Source: Pseudoalteromonas ruthenica
GTDB taxonomy: Bacteria > Pseudomonadota > Gammaproteobacteria > Enterobacterales > Alteromonadaceae
DNA: 64,000 nt
Assembly: GCF_008808095.1 (NCBI RefSeq)
Contig: NZ_CP023396.1
Location: forward strand, 868,001 to 932,000
Direction: 5' to 3'
The position numbers were made by a program, and so were the translations under genes. Below are positions 1 to 8,211 of this stretch, piece by piece; position 1 is the stretch's first letter, and every line of letters begins with the position of its first letter. The notes beneath the pieces were generated by a model that saw only the letters and a list, made by a program, of their open reading frames with translations, ran no database searches and was not told the DNA's origin.

Positions 1-239
1 AATGGCTGAGTGATCCCCGATTGCTTAGCGAAGTTCTCGAGCTGCAGCTGACGCTTATTCTGCCACGCAGTCAAATCTCGGCGCAAAAGCTCTAACTGGC
101 GGTCAAGACATTGGATATAGTCACGACGACTATCGGGTGTTTCGCCTACCGGCGCGCATTGAGCAATTTCATTGGCATCAACAGTATTGAACAAGCAGGC
201 GCCGAGGCCAATGGTTAACACAAAAAAGTGACGTTTCAT
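1..239 (-). CDS. Exported hypothetical protein, 3' part outside the window
   Basis: An open frame starts at the ATG at 237-239 and runs off the left edge without a stop. The first residues (MKRHFFVLTIGLGACLFNTVDA) have a short basic start, a hydrophobic core and an AxA-like end, so a Sec signal peptide is likely. The mature part has two Cys residues (in QCAP and QCLD) and then a Gln/Leu/Arg-rich, probably helical stretch. It lies only seven bases after the phoQ stop on the same strand and is probably the last gene of the phoPQ transcript. I do not recognise a family, and the truncation prevents more. Confidence 0.6.
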   Translation of the reverse strand, partial: MKRHFFVLTIGLGACLFNTVDANEIAQCAPVGETPDSRRDYIQCLDRQLELLRRDLTAWQNKRQLQLENFAKQSGITQP

Positions 240-246
240 AATGACG

Positions 247-1584
247 TTAGGTTATCTCTTGGTAATCAAACTCAAGCATAAAGCGAGCGCCGCCCAAGGG
301 GCTGTCGTCAATGCTTAAAATACCATGATAGCCGTTTACGAGATCAGCGACAATGGCCATACCCACACCGTGCCCGCTTTCATAGCTATCAAGGCGGGTA
401 CCACGTTGCAACAGCAACTCACGCTTCTCCTCAGGCACGCCAGGACCATCGTCTTCAATCATCAGTTTAAGACGCTTCTTACGTTGCTCGACCTTTAAAC
501 TCACCTGCGAGACACAGGCTTTACAGGCGTTATCAATGAGGTTGCCAAGCAGTTCCATTAAATCGGTTTTATCGCCCAAGAAAAAGTGTTTGTCGCTCAC
601 ATCGACACTGAATTCGATGTCTTTATCACGATACACTTTACTCATGGCATTGAAGATAGAATCCGCTACCGGCTTAATATGTGTTTGTTTTTTCCATGTA
701 TCGGACGCACCCGTGGCTGCGCGCTTTAATTGGTGTTCGATCATCACATTGATGCGGTCCAACTGCTCTTGGGCATCGTCATCGCTGGCCATAGGGCTTG
801 ACTTAAGTACAGCCAAGGGGGTTTTCAGGGCGTGGGCAAGGTCACTTAAAGACGCGCGATAACGCTCTTTTTGCCGCTGTTGCGATTCCAACAGTAGGTT
901 CAAATCGGCTTTTATATTTTGCAGCTCAACAGGGTAGTTGCCTTTGATACGCGTGCCTTCGCCCGATTCAATGGCTTTTATCTCTTTATCTAAGCGGTGT
1001 AATGGACGAGAGTTCCAGATAAAGCCGATGATCATCAACACGGTGATCACTACACCCATAATTAACATCCAGTTTATTGATGTCTCCTTAAACCCTTCCA
1101 TCAGCCTTAATAAACCATCGTTACTTTTAACCACAATGAAGCGGGCTTCAATGGTTTGGTCGAGATTCGCGAGGATCCCAGTGAGTGACAGTTGCCAGTA
1201 TTTGCGACCATTGACGGTCACGAGGCGAAAATCCGCTTTACCGGTTTCGGTGATCACTAAGTCCGGCTTGTAATCAATATTTAAGGCGGACTCACTTTGC
1301 CAGACTCGCTCGTTGCCATTATAAATCATGGCATAGGTGTCTGATGTGACGCGGTTCAGCTCGGGGGCAAGAATACTGCGCGGCATTTCTACACCACGCT
1401 CACTGTATTCAACTTCAGATATTAACGAGTATAAATGCGCTTCGAGGGTTTTCTCAGTGGCCTCCACTAATGAGGCACGATACGCGTTGCCAATCGAAGC
1501 AAATAAAATAGGCATGGCTACGATCAACAAAAAGACAAGGATAAATCCTTGTCTTATTTTCAGTGAAACTTGATTTCCTACCAC
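247..1584 (-). CDS. phoQ: PhoQ-like sensor histidine kinase
   Basis: Inner-membrane histidine kinase that would autophosphorylate and pass phosphate to the PhoP-like regulator encoded just before it. Visible order: TM1 about residues 12-31, a periplasmic sensor of about 140 residues, TM2 about 172-191, a HAMP-like linker, the H-box DLAHALKTPLAVL with His251, an N-box (LLGNLIDNACKAC), the G1 box EDDGPGVP and the G2 box GHGVGMAI. The H-box is of the PhoQ type (E. coli has DLTHSLKTPLAVL). The start is GTG at 1584, overlapping the end of phoP by seven bases. The acidic patch before TM2 that E. coli PhoQ uses for divalent cations is not seen, so the ligand may differ. Other PhoQ-like kinases remain possible. 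Confidence 0.85.
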   Translation of the reverse strand: MVGNQVSLKIRQGFILVFLLIVAMPILFASIGNAYRASLVEATEKTLEAHLYSLISEVEYSERGVEMPRSILAPELNRVTSDTYAMIYNGNERVWQSESALNIDYKPDLVITETGKADFRLVTVNGRKYWQLSLTGILANLDQTIEARFIVVKSNDGLLRLMEGFKETSINWMLIMGVVITVLMIIGFIWNSRPLHRLDKEIKAIESGEGTRIKGNYPVELQNIKADLNLLLESQQRQKERYRASLSDLAHALKTPLAVLKSSPMASDDDAQEQLDRINVMIEHQLKRAATGASDTWKKQTHIKPVADSIFNAMSKVYRDKDIEFSVDVSDKHFFLGDKTDLMELLGNLIDNACKACVSQVSLKVEQRKKRLKLMIEDDGPGVPEEKRELLLQRGTRLDSYESGHGVGMAIVADLVNGYHGILSIDDSPLGGARFMLEFDYQEIT

Positions 1585-2252
1585 TGGGTGCGCAGCCTGT
1601 ATCCTCGCCCACGTAGGGTCTCAACGGGGTTCAGGGTGCCTTCTGGGTCCAGTTTCTTGCGCAGACGCAGAACAAATACTTCTATCACGTTAGAGTCGAG
1701 ATCAAAGTCTTGGTCGTAAATGTGCTCGGTCAATTCCGATTTAGAAATCACTTTTTGTGGATTCACCATCAGATATTCCAACACTTTATATTCGTAAGCG
1801 GTCAGGTTGAGCTCGCGCTCTTCTACCCATACCTGCTGCGAGCGTGTATGAATACGGATTGGGCCGTTTTCAATTTCAGGGTTAGCCTGACCCGCACTGC
1901 GACGAATTAATGCGTTACAACGAGCAATTAACTCTTCCACATGAAATGGCTTGGTAAGGTAGTCGTCGGCACCGGCATCGAGGCCTTCGACCTTATCTTG
2001 CCAGCGATCGCGCGCAGTCAAAATTAAGATAGGGATGTCGACGCCATTTTTACGGGCTTGTCTGATAAGCTCAATACCATCAATTTTTGGTAAGCCTAAA
2101 TCAACCACCGCCATATCCAGTGGGTATTCACAAATATGGAAAAGGCCCGCTTCTCCATCATTGCACAAATCAACGCTGTAGCGCTCCTTTTCTAGGGCAC
2201 TACGCAGGTTATCTGCCAAATGTAAGTCGTCTTCAATTACTAGTATGCGCAT
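1578..2252 (-). CDS. phoP: PhoP-like OmpR-family response regulator
   Basis: DNA-binding response regulator of 224 residues, the usual length for OmpR/PhoB proteins. The receiver domain (1-120) shows the acidic pair Glu7-Asp8-Asp9, phospho-acceptor Asp51 in AVVDLGLP, the LTAR Thr region and Lys in LTKPF. The winged-helix domain carries LTAYEYKVLEYLM and ends RGRGYRLRTQW. Its ATG overlaps the stop of the upstream PepSY gene (TAATG) and its end overlaps the kinase start, so the three are translationally coupled. In related bacteria PhoP controls envelope and Mg/low-pH responses. The regulon here cannot be read from the window. Confidence 0.88.
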   Translation of the reverse strand: MRILVIEDDLHLADNLRSALEKERYSVDLCNDGEAGLFHICEYPLDMAVVDLGLPKIDGIELIRQARKNGVDIPILILTARDRWQDKVEGLDAGADDYLTKPFHVEELIARCNALIRRSAGQANPEIENGPIRIHTRSQQVWVEERELNLTAYEYKVLEYLMVNPQKVISKSELTEHIYDQDFDLDSNVIEVFVLRLRKKLDPEGTLNPVETLRGRGYRLRTQW

Positions 2253-2506
2253 TAATTATTTTCCTTCTCTACCTGCCCGGTGCGTTTTGAGACGCTGACG
2301 TCAACCACACGGCCCTTGGGCTTTAATATACGAACAATAAACTTTTCCCTTTGTTCAGATATCTTTAACACTTTACCGTTTTCGGCTTCTTTGGCAATTG
2401 CCACTGCCTGCTTTTTATCAATGTCTTTGGGGGGCGTTGAGCCAGCCTGGGCCACTGACGTGGCTAAAACAAAAGCAGTAAATATAGCGGCTATATATTT
2501 AAGCAT
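2252..2506 (-). CDS. Small exported PepSY-domain protein
   Basis: A protein of 84 residues with a clear Sec signal peptide (about 1-21, ending VAQAG) and one PepSY-like unit: DIDKKQAVAIAKEAENGKVLKI followed by a strand pair and VDVSVSKRTGQVEKENN. PepSY proteins are small periplasmic modules, and such genes often sit directly before PhoPQ-type two-component genes. The start-stop overlap with phoP shows co-transcription. A role in sensing or modulating the kinase is inference from position only. The start ATG is the first possible one that gives the signal peptide. Confidence 0.72.
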   Translation of the reverse strand: MLKYIAAIFTAFVLATSVAQAGSTPPKDIDKKQAVAIAKEAENGKVLKISEQREKFIVRILKPKGRVVDVSVSKRTGQVEKENN

Positions 2507-2606
2507 GGTTCAAAGAACTCCCAATTGATCTTTCGTTGCGCAACATACACTGCACTTGCAGCGGCAATGTCGCAAGCATACAAAAAATCAATTAACCTTT
2601 ACTGAA

Positions 2607-2909
2607 TTACGCTGGAAGCACCTTTTTGAAGGGCTTGACTACTGAGTTTTCATATACACCAGCGGCGATGTAGGGGTCATCAGCGGCCCATTCCCGTGCA
2701 TCTTCTAAAGATGCAAATTCAGCCACCACTAATGAGCCGGTAAAGCCAGCTCCACCCGGGTCGTTACTGTCCGTCGCTGGAAGTGGTCCGGCAAGGTGTA
2801 AGCGCCCTTGGTGCTGTAACTCATGCAAGCGTGCAAGATGCGCTGGACGCGCTTTAAGACGCTGCTCGAGCGAATTTTCCACATCGGTGGAATAAATCAT
2901 GTACAACAT
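2607..2909 (-). CDS. yciI: YciI family protein
   Basis: A cytoplasmic ferredoxin-like alpha/beta protein of 100 residues. The frame is open further upstream, but the family begins at [28 protein letters not shown], so I place the start at 2909 (YciI proteins are about 98 residues). Recognisable family features are the N-terminal strand, R-x-HLARL, the LHLAGPLP strand, [23 protein letters not shown] and a C-terminal VKPFKKVLP strand. The His/Asp pair proposed as the active-site dyad in YciI proteins can be seen (His in PAHLARL, Asp in DDPY). The function is unknown in most species. It lies near yciB, as is common in gammaproteobacteria. Confidence 0.85.
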   Translation of the reverse strand: MLYMIYSTDVENSLEQRLKARPAHLARLHELQHQGRLHLAGPLPATDSNDPGGAGFTGSLVVAEFASLEDAREWAADDPYIAAGVYENSVVKPFKKVLPA

Positions 2910-3080
2910 AATAATAACCAAGTGCTTGGTATCGATTACATTTATGATAGCCAGCAATGATAGGCGTTGTAAATTAATATCGTTGTTTAAATGGGACCGC
3001 GCTCACCAGCAGTCGTTAAAGCTTGAAAAGCTTTGTTTAACACTGGTAGAGTCGGGTTAAAACAATAACAAGGTTTTTCT

Positions 3081-4505
3081 ATGAGCGAAAAACGTGAACA
3101 TTTTAGCTCTCGCTTGGGCTTTATTCTTGCTGCTGCAGGCTCTGCGGTAGGTATTGGCAACCTCGTTGGGTTTCCTGTTTCCGCCACCAAAAACGGCGGT
3201 GGTGCCTTTCTTTTAGTTTATGCACTGTTTGTGGCGTTTATTTGTTTGCCGGTCATGATGGCGGAAATGGCCATGGGCCGAAAAGCGCAAAAAGACCCTT
3301 ATGGCGCATACAAAACACTGTCGGATAATTCACCGCGCTGGCGCGGTGCAGGGGTTCTTGCGGTACTGACGCCGTTTATGATTGCGGTGTTTTACATGGT
3401 TATTACGGTGTGGATTTTTGGTTATCTGGCACAAACAGCCATGGGCAATCTCGATGCGCTTGCCGACCCCGGTAACTTTGGCCGCTTCATTAATGAATAC
3501 AGTATTTTTGGCTACATGGTGGTGGTCGCCATTGTGGTTAACTTAATCCTCGTCGGTGGCGTCAAAGAGGGCATTGAAAAGGCTGCGAAGTTTTTAATGC
3601 CAGCCCTTTTTGTGCTGCTCATCGGTTTGGTTGCCTATGTGTTGACTTTGGATAATGCCATGGCGGGTGTGCGCTATTATGTGGTCCCGGATTTCTCAAA
3701 AATGAATGCCAGCGTACTCAATGGTGCCTTATCACAAGCGTTTTTCTCGCTGTCGTTAGGGATGGGGATTTTGATGACCTACGCGTCCTACATCTCAAAG
3801 AAGGATGATATTGTTGGTGGCGCAAAGATGGTCGCCATCACCGATTCGCTGGTGGCTTTTACCGCCGGCTTAATGGTGTTGCCAGCCATTTTTAGCTTTA
3901 ATCCGGATACTGACCCAAGCCAGCTCTCAGAGTCGTCGGTGTCGATGATATTTGTTTATTTACCGAAGATTCTTTTGGCACTGCAAACCGATATTGGTTA
4001 TATGGGCGCGTCTATGGTGGCGTTTGTATTTTTCTTGTTGGTGTTTTTTGCTGCCATTACGTCGTTGGTGTCGATTGTCGAGGTGCCCACAGCAACGCTT
4101 ATTGAGGAAAAGGGCTACAGCCGCAAAAAAGCACTGTTAGTTTTAGCAGGCGCTATCGGCTTACTCACCATTGGCTGTACCGTATCATTTGGCATGGTCG
4201 ATTGGTTGACTCAGTTCACCCACTACGGTGATGCTGATAAGAGCTTCTTTGATGTGGTTTATGACGTGTTTTATGACACCATTTTACCTCTTAACGGCTT
4301 GATGGTGTGTTTGTTTGTTATGTATCGTTGGAAGAAGGCGCGTTTGAATGATGAGCTTTCGCAAGGCTGCGCTAGTTACGAAGGCAGCTTTATGCAAAAG
4401 TACGTGAATTTCTCACTATCAACCTTTATCCCAGCGATTTTGCTGTTGATTTTCATCAATACTGTGGCAACCAAGTTTTTCGCCATCAGTATTTTCGGCT
4501 TTTAA
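3081..4505 (+). CDS. Neurotransmitter:sodium symporter (NSS/SNF) family transporter
   Basis: Inner-membrane sodium-coupled transporter of the LeuT fold, 474 residues with about 11 membrane segments. The N-terminus RLGFILAAAGSAVGIGNLVGFP is the family hallmark: the unwound TM1 that binds Na+ and substrate. GGGAFLLVYALFV and PVMMAEMAMGR follow as expected for TM2. The segment NGALSQAFFSLSLGMGILMTYASY matches TM6, which carries the second half of the substrate site. Bacterial relatives carry amino acids such as Leu, Trp or Tyr. The substrate cannot be told here, although the trp operon lies 3 kb away. An SD-like AAGG precedes the ATG. It is transcribed alone and converges on the next gene. Confidence 0.9.
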   Translation: MSEKREHFSSRLGFILAAAGSAVGIGNLVGFPVSATKNGGGAFLLVYALFVAFICLPVMMAEMAMGRKAQKDPYGAYKTLSDNSPRWRGAGVLAVLTPFMIAVFYMVITVWIFGYLAQTAMGNLDALADPGNFGRFINEYSIFGYMVVVAIVVNLILVGGVKEGIEKAAKFLMPALFVLLIGLVAYVLTLDNAMAGVRYYVVPDFSKMNASVLNGALSQAFFSLSLGMGILMTYASYISKKDDIVGGAKMVAITDSLVAFTAGLMVLPAIFSFNPDTDPSQLSESSVSMIFVYLPKILLALQTDIGYMGASMVAFVFFLLVFFAAITSLVSIVEVPTATLIEEKGYSRKKALLVLAGAIGLLTIGCTVSFGMVDWLTQFTHYGDADKSFFDVVYDVFYDTILPLNGLMVCLFVMYRWKKARLNDELSQGCASYEGSFMQKYVNFSLSTFIPAILLLIFINTVATKFFAISIFGF

Positions 4506-4513
4506 TTTGCCGG

Positions 4514-4540
4514 TCGGGGGCTAGCCTAAATAGCCCCCGA
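4514..4540. terminator. Strong stem-loop between convergent genes
   Basis: A perfect 10-bp stem (TCGGGGGCTA with TAGCCCCCGA, seven-base loop) lies just after the NSS transporter stop and overlaps the 3' end of the convergent CPBP gene. There is no U-tract on either strand, so it may be a 3'-end stabiliser or a weak bidirectional terminator. Confidence 0.5.
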
Positions 4541-5164
4541 ATCTAAATAACTGCCAAGTCCCAGAGTAAACATCCACAACCCCCACAAACTATGTTCCAG
4601 TACACACACAAGTGTGGAGCGTGAGTGCGCATAGGTATAAGAAAACAGTAGCCCACCGCAAAACGATAATACTATCGCAACCCAATTCCCATAAACCATG
4701 TGTGCCAAGGAAAATACGCTTGCACTTAACCAAATACGCCAAGTTTTGCTAGGAATGATGGGTTTATAGCGGTGAAAGAAATAGGTGCGAAAAATCAGCT
4801 CTTGTGGCAACACAGAGAGCAGCGGGTATAACACCAGTAGCATCAACCAGCTCAATGGTGATTGCAGCGGGTAGCTAAACCAGTTTTCCTGATTGAGAAT
4901 GCCATAGAGTACACCCGAGAATAATGCTCCGGTGAGAAAAAACGTGGCAATGCGCTTACGCACCGCTGAGAACTGCCCCATGGATGTGATGCGAAAGCGT
5001 TTAAAGTGGGGATCGGTAAGCAGAACAAAACAACACACCGCAGTGAGGGTAATTAACGCTGGGATCAGCCAATTATGCAAATACTCGCGCATCAGCAAGC
5101 CGGCAACCGGCAATAGGATAAAGATACAGAACAGCTCTAGCCAGCGATACTGCGCGTTATTCAA
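4526..5164 (-). CDS. CPBP-family intramembrane protein
   Basis: Polytopic membrane protein of 212 residues with the order of conserved motifs of the CPBP (CAAX protease and bacteriocin-processing, Abi) family: QELIFR at 121-126 on a membrane helix, FSLAH at 151-155 and a late His in EHSLWG (His191). In active members motif 1 is EExxxR. Here the first Glu is Gln, so protease activity is uncertain. The family includes Rce1-like proteases and bacteriocin-immunity proteins. It follows yciB on the same strand with a 59-base gap that contains a hairpin, and may be co-transcribed with it. The role is unknown. Confidence 0.72.
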   Translation of the reverse strand: MNNAQYRWLELFCIFILLPVAGLLMREYLHNWLIPALITLTAVCCFVLLTDPHFKRFRITSMGQFSAVRKRIATFFLTGALFSGVLYGILNQENWFSYPLQSPLSWLMLLVLYPLLSVLPQELIFRTYFFHRYKPIIPSKTWRIWLSASVFSLAHMVYGNWVAIVLSFCGGLLFSYTYAHSRSTLVCVLEHSLWGLWMFTLGLGSYLDSGAI

Positions 5165-5170
5165 TGTTTC

Positions 5171-5212
5171 AGCCCATTGCTACACTCAATATGTACTCAG
5201 TGTAGCAGGGCT
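5171..5212. repeat. Intercistronic hairpin between yciB and the CPBP gene
   Basis: An inverted repeat with a 9-bp stem (TGCTACACT / AGTGTAGCA) extended by AGCCC / GGGCT after a two-base bulge. It fills the gap between the two minus-strand genes and has no U-tract. It may stabilise the upstream yciB mRNA. Confidence 0.45.
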
Positions 5213-5223
5213 GTACGACAGCT

Positions 5224-5805
5224 TTATGACTCTTCTTCAGGAAAGTAAGGGTAAAGACGCATAATCGTGGCAATAATAGCCATAAAGGTGATGCCGATAA
5301 GGCCGAACACTTTGAAGTTTACCCAAAAGTCGAGCGAGAAATTGTAGGCAACATAAATGTTGAGCACTGCAATAACGGCAAATAAAATAACCCAGAAAAT
5401 GTTTAACTGCTCCCAAATCCGCTCTGGTACCGTAATCTCTTGGCCTTGCTCACCGCCTTGTTTCTCTTCTACCGACTTGAGCAACCCAGTGAGAGCCTTT
5501 TGCACTAGGTTCTTTTTGAAAAACAGCCGTGCGGCTAATAACACCAGCGCTAACAGCGCATAAATGAAGGTGGCCTTCCATTGGATAAAATGCTCATCTC
5601 GAAACAGAATGGTCATGGTTCCTAACACCAGGGCGATAGCGAAAAACACCCAATGACGCTTAGCAATATGGCCCTCTTTGAGATAGCCATAAGCAAGCTG
5701 TAGGGCACTGGTGCCGATTAATACGCCTGTCGCCCAGTAGATATCAACGAGTTTATAAACAGCGAAAAATAAAATTAGCGGAATGTATTCAATTAAAGTA
5801 CTCAT
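5224..5805 (-). CDS. yciB: YciB/IspZ inner-membrane septation protein A
   Basis: Inner-membrane protein of 193 residues with five or six hydrophobic helices. The beginning (LIEYIPLILFFAVYKLVDIYWATGVLIGTSALQLAYGYLK), the segment TILFRDEHFIQWKATFIYALLALVLL and the end NFKVFGLIGITFMAIIATIMRLYPYF are typical of YciB (IspZ). The family takes part in envelope homeostasis and septation in enterobacteria and Shigella. A hydrophilic insertion around residues 112-126 (SVEEKQGGEQGQEI) makes it longer than the roughly 180-residue E. coli protein. It is divergent from the HU-like gene and heads the unit that includes the CPBP gene. Confidence 0.9.
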   Translation of the reverse strand: MSTLIEYIPLILFFAVYKLVDIYWATGVLIGTSALQLAYGYLKEGHIAKRHWVFFAIALVLGTMTILFRDEHFIQWKATFIYALLALVLLAARLFFKKNLVQKALTGLLKSVEEKQGGEQGQEITVPERIWEQLNIFWVILFAVIAVLNIYVAYNFSLDFWVNFKVFGLIGITFMAIIATIMRLYPYFPEEES

Positions 5806-5938
5806 TCACGACGTCCATTACATTAGGTAGCAGCCGTTTTACCAGTATCTGAGAGCAAGCTCAAGCATCAGTGCGACATTGACATTTTCATTGTCGCCTT
5901 TTAGGCTGCGCGGCTTTGAGTTTTCAGTAGGTAGCACC

Positions 5939-6217
5939 GTGAACAAAAAGCAACTAATTGATGCCATGCATGGGCGCAGTGGATTAACTAAGCAACAATC
6001 TGCGGCAGCGTTAACATCGCTCGTTGAGGCGATAACGCGGTCTTTACACGAAGGGGATGCGGTATTTATACCTAAGTTTGGTAACTTTTCGCTTAGCTAT
6101 CATCCGGCGAAACGCGGTCGTAACCCGCAAACAGGGGAGGAAATAGAAATAGCAGGGCAAAATAAAGTGGCCTTTAAATGCGCCAAGGCATTAAAAGACC
6201 ACATACAACCAGGCTAA
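5939..6217 (+). CDS. HU-family nucleoid protein
   Basis: Histone-like DNA-binding protein of 92 residues. The frame is open from 5879, but homology begins at the GTG at 5939 ([20 protein letters not shown]), which restores the normal HU length of about 90. Visible features are the helical dimerisation body, [49 protein letters not shown], with the flexible beta-arm carrying RGRNPQTGE. It is expected to bend DNA non-specifically as a dimer. Main HU genes usually begin with MNK and carry FG(T/S)F, and the more divergent middle suggests a paralog rather than hupA or hupB. Its stop codon overlaps that of the convergent trpA. Confidence 0.85.
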   Translation: MNKKQLIDAMHGRSGLTKQQSAAALTSLVEAITRSLHEGDAVFIPKFGNFSLSYHPAKRGRNPQTGEEIEIAGQNKVAFKCAKALKDHIQPG

Positions 6218-7020
6218 CCCTTGGTCGCCTCTTTCATAGCGATAGTAAACACTTTCAGCTCTTCACACATGGCCTCTGGGTGGTCCAAGTTGGCGGCAAT
6301 AATTTTTACCACGGCGGAGCCACTGATAGCCCCCGCAGCACCACTGCTAAGGGCTTGGCTCACATCATCCGGAGTGCTGATACCAAAGCCAAGCAACGCG
6401 GGTGCGGCATGATATTCTTTTAGCTTGGCAATCATCGAATCCGCCGGCATTTGCGCTTTGGTTTCGGTGCCCGTGACGCCAGCTCGGGAGAGCAAGTAGG
6501 TGTAACCGCGCCCGTAAGAGGCGCATTGTCGAAGGGTGTCATCATCGGCATTGGGGGTGGCGATAAAAATCGGCTCGATGGCGGTTTCAGTCGCCGCTTG
6601 ACGGAACATTTTCGACTCATGTAAGGGCACATCAGCGACCAAGATTGAGTCTACCCCGGCGTCTTTGGCTTGTTGGTAAAACTGCTGCGGTCCACGGGCT
6701 AGTACCAAGTTAGAATACAGTAGTAAACCAATTGGAATATCTGCGTTATAGGCGCGAATTTCGCGAATGATGTCAAAGCAATCACCGGTGCTAATGTTCG
6801 CCTCTAAGGCACGAATATTGGCGGCCTGAATCACCGGGCCATCGGCAATTGGGTCGGAGTAGGGGATGCCCAACTCTAATGCGTCGGCACCGCCATCAAT
6901 CAGGCTTTTAATAATGGCAATACTTTGTGCTTTACCCGGATCGCCCAGGGTCACAAATGGCACAAACGCGCCTTCATTGTGCTCGGCGAGGTTGGCGAAG
7001 GTGGTGGCATAACGACTCAT
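6214..7020 (-). CDS. trpA: Tryptophan synthase alpha chain
   Basis: Cleaves indole-3-glycerol phosphate to indole and glyceraldehyde 3-phosphate and passes indole to TrpB. It has 268 residues, the standard length. The catalytic acids are in place: Glu49 in [18 protein letters not shown] and Asp60 in the same stretch. The phosphate-binding end is visible as [10 protein letters not shown] and GAISGSAVV. Its ATG overlaps the trpB stop (ATGA), with an AGGAG ribosome-binding site inside trpB, so the two subunits are translationally coupled. It is the last gene of the trp operon and converges on the HU gene with a four-base stop-codon overlap. Confidence 0.97.
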   Translation of the reverse strand: MSRYATTFANLAEHNEGAFVPFVTLGDPGKAQSIAIIKSLIDGGADALELGIPYSDPIADGPVIQAANIRALEANISTGDCFDIIREIRAYNADIPIGLLLYSNLVLARGPQQFYQQAKDAGVDSILVADVPLHESKMFRQAATETAIEPIFIATPNADDDTLRQCASYGRGYTYLLSRAGVTGTETKAQMPADSMIAKLKEYHAAPALLGFGISTPDDVSQALSSGAAGAISGSAVVKIIAANLDHPEAMCEELKVFTIAMKEATKG

Positions 7021-8204
7021 GATATATCTCCTTTAGCAGCAAGCACTTGATGCACATGGGCCAAGTCTTTGTCACCTCGGCCGCTGAGGTTTACAACAAT
7101 AATACACTCTTCACTTTGTTGCTCCGCATACTGGAGGGCATAGGCCAGTGCGTGGCTCGACTCAAGTGCCGGTATAATGCCCTCATGGCGTGCCAGCGCC
7201 TTAAATGCATCGAGCGCCTCATCATCGGTGATACCTACATATTGGGCGCGGCCGCTTTCATGCAGATGCGCGTGCTGAGGCCCCACTGCAGGGTAGTCTA
7301 AGCCTGCCGATACTGAGTAAGACTCTTCAATTTGGCCTTGCTCAGTTTGCATGATGTAGGTGTAAGCGCCATGCAAAATTCCTTTGCTACCACGACATAA
7401 GGTCGCGCCATGTTCACCGCTATCAAGGCCCTTACCTGCGGGTTCAACGCCGATCAGCTTAACGCTCGGCTCATCAATGAAATCGGTAAACATGCCAATG
7501 GCGTTAGAGCCGCCGCCGACACAAGCAATGACCGCATCGGGTAAACGCCCTTCGGTTGCCAGAACCTGTTGTTTGGCTTCTTCACCAATCATTTTTTGGA
7601 ACTCGCGCACCACCGTTGGGAAAGGGTGTGGTCCGGCAGCGGTGCCGAGCAGGTAGTGCGCCGTTTTATAATTCGCTGACCAGTCACGCAGCGCTTCGTT
7701 CACGGCATCTTTCAAGGTACCAGAGCCGGCGGTAACAGGTATCACTTCAGCGCCCATCAAGCGCATACGAAATACATTAGGCTGCTGGCGCTCGACGTCT
7801 TTAGCGCCCATATAAATGCGGCACTTTAAACCCAACAGCGCACAGGCTAAAGCCGTAGCCACACCGTGCTGACCAGCGCCGGTCTCGGCGATGACTTCCT
7901 CTTTGCCCATACGTTTGGTGAGCAAGGCCTGGCCCAACACTTGGTTGGTTTTATGGGCGCCACCGTGAAGTAAATCCTCACGCTTAAGGTACAGTTTGAC
8001 CTTGGGGTTTTTCACTAAGTTACGGGTTAACGTTAAGGGTGTCGGACGGCCGGCATATTCATTGAGCAAAGAGTGAAACTCTTTTTCAAAAAGCGGGTCG
8101 TGTTGTGATTTATTAAACTCGGCTTCTAGCTGTTTAAGCGCCGGCACCAAAAGCTCCGGCACAAACATGCCGCCAAAATCGCCAAAATAGGCTGAATTAC
8201 TCAT
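7017..8204 (-). CDS. trpB: Tryptophan synthase beta chain
   Basis: PLP enzyme that joins indole and serine to give tryptophan. I place the start at 8204, where GAGGTGGTTATG gives a strong ribosome-binding site and the protein (395 residues) begins [19 protein letters not shown] as in TrpB1. The frame continues upstream into the end of trpC. The PLP lysine is Lys85 in GGAHKTNQ, the phosphate cup is GGGSNAIG, and the end has [10 protein letters not shown]. It belongs to the ordinary TrpB1 class, coupled to trpA by an ATGA overlap. Confidence 0.97.
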   Translation of the reverse strand: MSNSAYFGDFGGMFVPELLVPALKQLEAEFNKSQHDPLFEKEFHSLLNEYAGRPTPLTLTRNLVKNPKVKLYLKREDLLHGGAHKTNQVLGQALLTKRMGKEEVIAETGAGQHGVATALACALLGLKCRIYMGAKDVERQQPNVFRMRLMGAEVIPVTAGSGTLKDAVNEALRDWSANYKTAHYLLGTAAGPHPFPTVVREFQKMIGEEAKQQVLATEGRLPDAVIACVGGGSNAIGMFTDFIDEPSVKLIGVEPAGKGLDSGEHGATLCRGSKGILHGAYTYIMQTEQGQIEESYSVSAGLDYPAVGPQHAHLHESGRAQYVGITDDEALDAFKALARHEGIIPALESSHALAYALQYAEQQSEECIIVVNLSGRGDKDLAHVHQVLAAKGDIS

Positions 8205-8211
8205 AACCACC

